From positions 1 through 27,029 of the forward strand of contig DAXETY010000029.1 in the NCBI GenBank assembly GCA_051155755.1: 27,029 nt of DNA. The letters run 5' to 3'. The notes under the pieces were generated by a model. That model had not been told where the DNA came from, did not search any database, and saw nothing but the letters and a program-made list of their open reading frames with translations. A program made the position numbers and the translations under genes. This DNA is from DAXETY01 sp051155755. Its GTDB lineage: Bacteria; Desulfobacterota; Desulfobacteria; Desulfobacterales; SG8-13. Shown in pieces: positions 1-5,764 of the stretch. Each line of letters begins with the position of its first letter. The stretch's first letter is position 1.

Positions 1-1544
1 CTTGCGTGCTGTGCAATGAATCCAAGATTCAGGCCAAAGCCGACGGTCGCCGCATGGAATTGCAGGGCTCTCCCACCGAAAAAGCCTTGTTGTTCATGGC
101 GTTTCTTTCCCGGTCCGACCTGTTGCGGATCTACCGCGAACAGCCACTGCTGGCTGTCCGGCATCGCAGCGCGTACCGACGCTGTATGTTCACCGTTCAC
201 CGGACGTCCAACGGAAAGGGGCGGGTGGTCGTCAAGGGCGATCCGATGCAGGTGTTGGCCATGTGCGCCGGCCGGCGCTGCAGAGGCCGAAGCGAAGCGT
301 TCACCGATGCGGTTCGCCGCGGAATCGAAACCGAGAACGATCGCATGGCCGCCGCCGCGCTGCGCGTACTGGGGTTTGCATCCAAGGATATCCCTGATCC
401 GGAGCGGCTGGATTTCAATCGCCTCGAGACCGATACGGATTTTACCTGGATCGGGCAGGTCGGCATGGCAGAGCCCATCCGCCAGGGGGTCAAAGAACTT
501 ATCGACGAATTGCACACGGCCGGTATCCGCACCGTCATGATCACCGGCGACCAGAGTCTGACGGCCGGAGCCGTTGCGCAACGGATCGGACTTGCCGGTT
601 CGAATGTCCTGAATACGTTGGATTCCGCCCGATTCGACGTCCTGGATCCCGCCGTGCTGAAGGCCCTGACCCGGAACGTTTCCGTGTTTTCCCGGGTCAA
701 CCCGGACCAGAAGCTTCAAATCGTGCAGGCGTTTCGCAATTTCGGATACACGGTGGCCATGACCGGAGACGGTATCAACGACGGGCCCGCCATGCGGGCG
801 GCCGATCTCGGCATTGCCATGGGGATCAGCGGTACGGATGTGGCCCGCGAGACGGCCGATGTGGTCCTGGAAAACGACGATCTGGCCAATCTGGGCGCCG
901 CCGTGCGGCAGGGCCGGCTGGCATACCGGAACTTGAAGCATTCGGTGCTCTATCAGTTTACCGTAAACGCCGGTGAACTTTTGCTGAGCCTTGGCGCGCT
1001 GGGCATTCCCGGCGGCGGCTGCCTGTTTGGCGGTGGGCCGCCGGTGCTTTCGGCCGGGCTGGAAACGCTGCCGGCACTGGCGCTGTTGCTTGACCCCGGC
1101 AGGGGCGAGGCGATGCATGCGGCCCCGTATCACCCGCGCCGACCGATTTTTTCGGGGGCCGAACTGCGCCGGGCATTGGCCGATGCGGCCTGGATGGCAG
1201 GCGGTGCGCTGGTAGGTTACGGCTGGGGTTGTCTTCGCTACGGAGCCGGCCGCCATGCAGCGGCGCTGGCCTTCCATTGCCTGGCGGCGAACCGTCAGAT
1301 TCACGCGCTGACGCTTCGGCCGGATTCCGGAAACGGGGGCAATCGCAATCGCTGGCTGACCGCCGCCGTGGGGGCCGGTCTGGGCATTCAGCTGTTGACG
1401 CTCCTGGTGCCCGGACTGCGGTCCCTGTCGGGCATCGGACGTCCGAACCCGGCCGATCTCGGATTTCTGGCCGCTCAGACGGCCGCCTGTATGACCGCGA
1501 TCCGAACCCGGCATCGAAGTCAAATCGAAGCCCATGTCATTTGA
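1..1544 (+). CDS. P-type cation-transporting ATPase, C-terminal part (5' partial)
   Basis: This is the carboxyl part of an ATP-driven cation pump of the P2 (Ca2+-ATPase-like) type; the reading frame is open at the left edge, so the N-terminal membrane domain and the DKTG phosphorylation motif lie outside. Visible parts, counting from base 6, are the nucleotide-binding domain (LCNES near 3, GSPTEKALL near 21, VKGDP near 77), the hinge (GMAEPIR near 153), MITGDQSLTA near 178, and the P-domain signature TGDGINDGPAM near 253. Hydrophobic segments follow, corresponding to M5 onward. The M6 region normally reads N-L-x-T-D before LPA, but here it reads S-A-G-L-E-T-LPALAL, so the cation ligands appear changed and the transported ion cannot be predicted. 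The stop overlaps the start of the next gene by 11 bases, indicating co-transcription. Family assignment is secure; substrate is unknown. Confidence 0.9.
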   Translation, partial: CVLCNESKIQAKADGRRMELQGSPTEKALLFMAFLSRSDLLRIYREQPLLAVRHRSAYRRCMFTVHRTSNGKGRVVVKGDPMQVLAMCAGRRCRGRSEAFTDAVRRGIETENDRMAAAALRVLGFASKDIPDPERLDFNRLETDTDFTWIGQVGMAEPIRQGVKELIDELHTAGIRTVMITGDQSLTAGAVAQRIGLAGSNVLNTLDSARFDVLDPAVLKALTRNVSVFSRVNPDQKLQIVQAFRNFGYTVAMTGDGINDGPAMRAADLGIAMGISGTDVARETADVVLENDDLANLGAAVRQGRLAYRNLKHSVLYQFTVNAGELLLSLGALGIPGGGCLFGGGPPVLSAGLETLPALALLLDPGRGEAMHAAPYHPRRPIFSGAELRRALADAAWMAGGALVGYGWGCLRYGAGRHAAALAFHCLAANRQIHALTLRPDSGNGGNRNRWLTAAVGAGLGIQLLTLLVPGLRSLSGIGRPNPADLGFLAAQTAACMTAIRTRHRSQIEAHVI

Positions 1545-2409
1545 AGAAGGAAATCTGATATGGCCGGCGCTGCTGGCCCTGTCCTTCGCCGTGGTGGTCG
1601 GCCTGCAATGGTATCGTTCCCGGCCGGTGACAGCCGGCACGGCTGCGGCGTTGCCGGGCGAGGCGCGCCGGTCCGCCCTGCGGAGGCTCGAACGCGCTGC
1701 GGTGGTCGATATTACCCTGCTGTCAGTGACCCCCCTGTTTCTGTACGCGTTGGTCCTGACACGCATGCAGTTTGCCGGCGCGCGCTGGAATCCCTACGGC
1801 GGCATTCTGCTGGGATCGCTGGCGCTGGGATTCAGCATCTATTTCGGACGCCGATTGAGGGTGACCCTGCGCACCCGCCGGCAATTGCTGCGGTCCATCG
1901 ACGGCTTTCAGGCAGCCGCTCTGGTGCTCGGCCGCCTGGCAGCCGACGGATGGCGCGTGTTTCATGACTTTCGAGCCGGCCGCCTCGCCATAGATCATGT
2001 GGTTCTCGGCGCCGCCGGCGTTTTCGCCGTGCAGACGCGCAGTCCGGCTCCACCCCGGAAGCGGCCTGCGGCAGTGGCTTACGACGGTCGGGCACTGTAT
2101 TTCCACTCCGGTACCGAAACCGAGATCCTGCAGCAGGCCCGTCGCAGCGCCGCCGGACTGGCCCGCTGGATCGAGCAGGCCGCCGGAGAAACGGTTGCGG
2201 TCCGGGCAGTGGTGATTCTGCCCGGCTGGCAGGTCAAGCGTACCGACCACCGGGGAATTCCCGTGGTGCGCCTGCAGCAGGTCCGATCGTTATTTCGCCA
2301 TGTCCGACCGCGCCCATTGGCGCCAACATCCCTGCAGGCGATCAATCGCAGCCTCGCAAGCCATTGTCGGGGGCACTCTTCCGGCGAACGTCCCGGGCCA
2401 AAAGCCTGA
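1534..2409 (+). CDS. Membrane-anchored NERD (nuclease-related) domain protein
   Basis: A 291-residue protein with three hydrophobic segments near residues 9-25, 57-75 and 88-104, followed by a cytosolic domain resembling the NERD fold (a restriction-endonuclease-like domain). The domain shows GWRVFHDF, then AIDHVVLGAAGVFAV, then a conserved YDG and a helix-rich tail ending in AVVILPGWQV. In typical NERD proteins the segment after GVFAV reads E-T-K, supplying the catalytic Glu and Lys; here it reads Q-T-R, so nuclease activity is doubtful. The ATG at 1534 lies inside the end of the upstream ATPase gene, which suggests translational coupling. The role of NERD proteins of this layout is not established. 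The downstream neighbour converges 23 bases away. Domain assignment is fairly sure; function is unknown. Confidence 0.75.
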   Translation: MSFEEGNLIWPALLALSFAVVVGLQWYRSRPVTAGTAAALPGEARRSALRRLERAAVVDITLLSVTPLFLYALVLTRMQFAGARWNPYGGILLGSLALGFSIYFGRRLRVTLRTRRQLLRSIDGFQAAALVLGRLAADGWRVFHDFRAGRLAIDHVVLGAAGVFAVQTRSPAPPRKRPAAVAYDGRALYFHSGTETEILQQARRSAAGLARWIEQAAGETVAVRAVVILPGWQVKRTDHRGIPVVRLQQVRSLFRHVRPRPLAPTSLQAINRSLASHCRGHSSGERPGPKA

Positions 2410-2432
2410 TATGCAACCCCACCCGGCCGCGC

Positions 2433-4292
2433 TCACCAGCTTCCCAGGATCTTGAAATATTCGCTTTTTTCCGCCAGCGTCTTCCGGACCGCCCGCAACG
2501 CCTCGGATGTCAGATCCGCTTCCACGTCGATGTAGAACATGTACCGCCAGGGTTCACCCGGGATCGGACGGGACTCCAGTTTGATCATGTTGATCCGGTT
2601 TTCGGCAAAGACCTGCAGGATGCCGAACAGGGCGCCGGGTTCGTTGCGCGTGCTGCAGATCATCGCCGATTTGGCTGCCGCGCGGTGTTCCAGAGAAGCG
2701 TTTCCGATCACGACAAAGCGGGTGTAGTTGCGCGGATTGGTTTCGATGTTTTCTTCCAGCACGGACAGCCCGTAGGTTTCCGCCGCCACCAGGTTGGCGA
2801 TGGCCGCATCTTCCGAACCTTCGTTCTCGGCGACTTTGCGGGCGGCCGATGCCGTGTCTCCAACGGCCACCTGCTCCCAGGGATGCTGTTCCAGAAACCG
2901 GCTGCACTGCTGAAACACCTGGGGGTGCGACAGCACCCTGCGGATGGTGTCAAGGGTCGTGCCTGATCGGGCCATGAGGTGGTGCATGATGCGCAGCTTG
3001 ATTTCTCCAACGATTTTCAGATCGTATTGGCGCAGATGATCGTAGTTTTCATGGATGCTGCCGGTCAGGGAGTTCTCCAGGGGAATGACGCCGTATTCCA
3101 CCTGTCCCGCTTGCACCGCTTCGAAAATCTGTCGAAACGAAGGCACCGGCACGGCTTCAACCTGGGAGCCGAAATACTGCAGGCAGGCCTTGTGGCTGAA
3201 GGTGCCGATGCGTCCCATGAACGCGGCCCGGCCGTGGCCGTGGGCGCCGACTGCAGCGGTGATGGCTGCGGTTTTGTCCAGGTAGCCGAAGTCGAGTTGT
3301 TTGCCCACCACCGGCGCGATCACGTACAGGTCCCGCATCAACTGGCGAAACTGGCGCGGATACAGACTCTGGGGCCCGTCGGACATGGCACGTTCCGGGT
3401 CGTGATGCACCTCGACCATCAATCCGTCGGCGCCGGCAGCGATGGCCGCCCGGGCCATGGGACTGACTTTTTCCCGGATGCCGGTGGCATGGCTCGGATC
3501 GATCATGATCGGCAGATGCGTCAGGTTGCGCAGCACCGGTATGGCGGTCAGATCCAGGGTGTTGCGGGTAAAGGGCTCGAAGGTTCTTATCCCACGTTCG
3601 CAAAGAATGACGTGGGGGTTGCCTTCGGAGAGGATGTACTCGGCCGACATGAGCCACTCCTCGATGGTGCCCGAAAGTCCGCGCTTGAGCAGCACCGGTT
3701 TGCCCATCCGCCCGACGGTCTTGAGCAGCTCGAAGTTCTGCATGTTGCGCGCACCGATTTGCACCACATCCACATACTTCATCATCAGGTCCGCCTGGGA
3801 GGTGGAGGTCATCTCGGTAACGATGCGCAGATCGAAGGTTTCGCGCACCTCGGCCAGGATTCTCAGCCCTTCTTCCTCGAGTCCCTGAAACGAATAGGGG
3901 GAGGTGCGCGGCTTGAAGGCGCCGCCGCGAAACAGCACCGCGCCGGCTTTCTTGACTTCCTCGGCGATGATCAGGGCCTGCTGCCGGCTTTCGATGGCGC
4001 AGGGGCCGGCGATCACCGTCAGCCGTTCGCCGCCGATTTCCACGCCCGCCACCGGGACCCGGGTGTCCTCCGGGTGCATCTGCCGGCTGGCCAGTTTGTA
4101 AGGGGTGTTGACGGGCACCGCCTGCGCGACGCCGGGAAGGCGGCTGAAAAAATCTGCCCCGCGGCGGTTGCGGTTGAGAATGCCGATGTGCGTGCCGCTC
4201 AGGATTCGAAACGCGCAACCATGCTCGACCAGGGCCGATGTCAAGTCGGATTTTTCCTCGGGCGTGAGATCGTTTCGCAGCTCCAGCAACAT
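2433..4292 (-). CDS. Bifunctional DAHP synthase / prephenate dehydratase (AroF-PheA fusion)
   Basis: A 619-residue cytosolic fusion joining the first step of the shikimate pathway (PEP plus erythrose-4-phosphate to DAHP) with the step from prephenate to phenylpyruvate. Residues 1-70 form the small N-terminal domain of type I-beta DAHP synthases. The barrel carries AGPCAIES (95-102), FKPRTSPYSFQGL (from 126) and IDPSHATG (264-271). Residues about 355-530 are the dehydratase, with IPLENSLTGS and the NYTRF motif (TRF 524-526). The C-terminal ACT domain has GAL and ESRP (573-576), which in PheA proteins binds phenylalanine. No chorismate mutase domain lies between the two halves. I chose the ATG at 4292 because GAAAGGAG sits nine bases upstream; the ATT-type start at 4331 would lie inside the attenuator hairpin. 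The gene is preceded by a Phe-rich leader peptide and terminator, so expression should follow phenylalanine supply. Confidence 0.93.
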   Translation of the reverse strand: MLLELRNDLTPEEKSDLTSALVEHGCAFRILSGTHIGILNRNRRGADFFSRLPGVAQAVPVNTPYKLASRQMHPEDTRVPVAGVEIGGERLTVIAGPCAIESRQQALIIAEEVKKAGAVLFRGGAFKPRTSPYSFQGLEEEGLRILAEVRETFDLRIVTEMTSTSQADLMMKYVDVVQIGARNMQNFELLKTVGRMGKPVLLKRGLSGTIEEWLMSAEYILSEGNPHVILCERGIRTFEPFTRNTLDLTAIPVLRNLTHLPIMIDPSHATGIREKVSPMARAAIAAGADGLMVEVHHDPERAMSDGPQSLYPRQFRQLMRDLYVIAPVVGKQLDFGYLDKTAAITAAVGAHGHGRAAFMGRIGTFSHKACLQYFGSQVEAVPVPSFRQIFEAVQAGQVEYGVIPLENSLTGSIHENYDHLRQYDLKIVGEIKLRIMHHLMARSGTTLDTIRRVLSHPQVFQQCSRFLEQHPWEQVAVGDTASAARKVAENEGSEDAAIANLVAAETYGLSVLEENIETNPRNYTRFVVIGNASLEHRAAAKSAMICSTRNEPGALFGILQVFAENRINMIKLESRPIPGEPWRYMFYIDVEADLTSEALRAVRKTLAEKSEYFKILGSW

Positions 4293-4310
4293 GATGTGGT
4301 TTCTCCTTTC

Positions 4311-4340
4311 AAAAAAAAAGCCCCGGATCATTCCGGGGCT
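4311..4340 (-). terminator. Intrinsic terminator (attenuator) upstream of aroF-pheA
   Basis: On the minus strand a perfect 9-bp stem (AGCCCCGGA / TCCGGGGCT) with an ATGA loop is followed directly by a run of eight T residues. It ends 18 bases before the ATG at 4292 and just before the ribosome binding site. This position means it terminates the leader transcript before the structural gene, not a gene further upstream. Confidence 0.9.
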
Positions 4341-4419
4341 TCAAGCGGATGCACCCCGGACGGACCGATGAAAGTCCATCCGGGTGTTGTGTTTGCGGTG
4401 GTTACACGGCCGGATGGAC
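4311..4419 (-). promoter_or_regulatory. Phe attenuator: mutually exclusive leader hairpins
   Basis: Five leader segments, read on the minus strand, can pair in two alternative ways. A (4419-4410, GTCCATCCGG) is perfectly complementary to B (4383-4374). B extended to 4386 can instead pair with C (4366-4353, containing GTCC and TCCGGGG). C's TCCGGGG also pairs with D (CCCCGGA, 4338-4332). D pairs with E (4327-4319) to make the terminator. So A:B with C:D is the antiterminated state, and B:C with D:E is the terminated state. A lies just beyond the five Phe codons and before the stop codon. A ribosome paused at the first Phe codons should leave A free, while one that reaches the stop should cover it. 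The pairings are seen in sequence; the regulatory logic is inference. Confidence 0.75.
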
Positions 4420-4476
4420 GCTTCTAAAAAAGAAAAAGAAGCGCCCCGGCTGAATCGATGTCATTTGGGCGTCCAT
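4402..4476 (-). CDS. Phenylalanine leader peptide (PheL-like attenuator peptide)
   Basis: A 24-codon reading frame in the 5' leader of the aroF-pheA fusion gene. It begins with the ATG at 4476-4474 and contains five consecutive phenylalanine codons (TTC TTT TTC TTT TTT) at 4440-4426, preceded by PGR and followed by RSVHPAV and a TAA stop at 4404-4402. A GGAG sits nine bases before this ATG; an in-frame ATG at 4491 has no visible ribosome binding site. Runs of codons for the pathway end product are the hallmark of translation-controlled attenuation, as in enterobacterial pheA. The peptide is probably only a sensor. It lies between a good sigma70-type promoter and an intrinsic terminator. The peptide is inferred from sequence alone, but the whole arrangement makes it convincing. 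Confidence 0.88.
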   Translation of the reverse strand: MDAQMTSIQPGRFFFFFRSVHPAV

Positions 4477-4505
4477 AAGTTGCAGCTCCATTTCAATAAA
4501 CGCGC

Positions 4506-4534
4506 TTTCTAATCGATCCGATGCCCTCTGTCAA
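4506..4534 (-). promoter_or_regulatory. Sigma70-type promoter for the attenuated aroF-pheA transcript
   Basis: Minus-strand TTGACA (4534-4529, perfect -35) is separated by 17 bases from TAGAAA (4511-4506, four of six -10 matches). The predicted start near 4499 gives a leader of about 190 nt that includes the Phe leader peptide and the terminator. Confidence 0.75.
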
Positions 4535-4621
4535 GAACCAAATCGGGGCTTTCCCGGAAAAATCAATTTGTCCTGGATCAATGATTGATGAATTCGTAAA
4601 AAGTCCCAATTTCATCAAAAT

Positions 4622-4708
4622 CTGTCATTCCCGCGAAGGCGGGAATCCAGAAAAAAATGTAATTACAGTTCGTTAAACTCGAGATCCCCGCCTGCGCAGG
4701 GATGACAG
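4622..4708. repeat. Inverted-repeat intergenic element (REP/MITE-like)
   Basis: Two arms of about 26 bases (4622-4647 and 4683-4708) are inverted copies with roughly 22 of 26 positions matching; both outer ends read CTGTCAT or its complement. Each arm is itself a small palindrome (TTCCCGCGAAGGCGGGAA in the left arm). The element carries no coding capacity. Elements of this type, beginning GTCATTCCCGCG, are common dispersed repeats in many proteobacterial genomes. It lies between the aroF-pheA promoter and the pseudouridine synthase gene. Confidence 0.7.
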
Positions 4709-4793
4709 CAGTTGGAGTCGGAATTTGCCGGGGCGGGCTTCCTGCCGCTTCCACGCCGTTGACGCAGGTCAGGGCAGGAGATATTCTCAGCCG

Positions 4794-5558
4794 ATGAACG
4801 CCCCTTCGCTGGAAATGCTGTACCTGGATGACTGGATGGTGGCGGTGAACAAACCGGCCGGCTTGATGGTGCATCGCAGCCGCCTGGAGCCCCGACTGCG
4901 GTATTACGTGCTGCAGTTGATTCGGGACCGCCTCGGACTGCGGGTTTACCCGGTGCATCGCCTCGACCGTCCCACCTCCGGGGTGCTGTTGTTTGGGCTG
5001 CACCCCACGGCGGCGCGCCGCCTGAGCCGAAGTTTTGCTCAAAAGGCGGTACAAAAGACTTACCTGGCGGTCGTTCGCGGGCACCTGCCCGCCGAAGGGC
5101 AGATCGATGCGCCGCTGAAACCCGATCCGCTGCGGTATCCTCGGGATCCGCGCCGGAAGGAGGCCCTGACGCGTTACCGGCTGCTGGCCACCGTGGAGCT
5201 GCCCTATCCGGTGGGCCGCTATGAAACCTGCCGCTACTCTCTGGTGGCGGTATGGCCGGTCACCGGCCGGATGCATCAAATACGGCGCCATTTCCACCAC
5301 ATCTCCCACCCGGTCCTGGGAGACAAAAAATACGGGGACAACAAACACAACCGATTTCTACGAGAGACCCTCGGCTGCCGCCGCATGCTGCTGGCCGCCG
5401 TGGAGTTGCGCCTGCCTCACCCGGCCGATGCCGCCGCGGTAACGCTTACCGCCCGACTGGATGAAGCCTTCGGACGGTTTCTGCAACGGCTGGGTTGGCA
5501 ACAGGCCGTCCCACGGCAATGGCTGTCGGGCGGCTGTGGCCTTCCCGTGGCCATCTAA
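4794..5558 (+). CDS. truC: tRNA pseudouridine synthase, RluA family (TruC-like)
   Basis: A 254-residue RluA-family pseudouridine synthase, most like TruC, which converts U65 in some tRNAs. The motifs are VNKPAGLMVHR near 18, the catalytic HRLDRPTSG at 55-63 with Asp58, and TGRMHQIRRHFHHISHP further on. Together with the YGDNKHNRF segment these are typical of the TruC subgroup. There is no S4 domain, which also fits TruC. I chose the ATG at 4794, where homology begins, even though the frame is open further upstream; GGAG lies 13 bases before it, a rather long spacing. It converges on the DUF294 gene 206 bases away. Family is secure; the exact target uridine is inferred. Confidence 0.87.
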   Translation: MNAPSLEMLYLDDWMVAVNKPAGLMVHRSRLEPRLRYYVLQLIRDRLGLRVYPVHRLDRPTSGVLLFGLHPTAARRLSRSFAQKAVQKTYLAVVRGHLPAEGQIDAPLKPDPLRYPRDPRRKEALTRYRLLATVELPYPVGRYETCRYSLVAVWPVTGRMHQIRRHFHHISHPVLGDKKYGDNKHNRFLRETLGCRRMLLAAVELRLPHPADAAAVTLTARLDEAFGRFLQRLGWQQAVPRQWLSGGCGLPVAI

Positions 5559-5764
5559 ACCGCCTGCGGACAGCACAGTTGCGGCCCCACAGGAAGCAAG
5601 CCGGCCGATTTCGTCTTTGACGGCTGTTTTTGACCCGGCCGATCCGCTTCGTGAAACGGATCGAGTCTTCCGCCGGAGGCGCGGAACCAATCCCGCCGGG
5701 ACGGCACTGAAGCGATTGTGCGGACTTGCTGCAACGGGGGTGGGGAAGGTTTCCGCTGGAGAGA
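5559..5764. other. Gap between convergent genes
   Basis: No gene is supported in this 206-bp stretch. A weak hairpin, AGCCG paired with CGGCT across about 17 bases and followed by GTTTTT, and a GATCCG/CGGATC pair near 5640-5663 could help end transcription, but neither is a convincing terminator. Confidence 0.4.

Noticed and set aside
2979..4427. A 482-codon open frame on the plus strand opposite aroF-pheA
   Set aside because: It is the antisense shadow of a gene with all motifs of DAHP synthase and prephenate dehydratase; the translation shows no family-like sequence.
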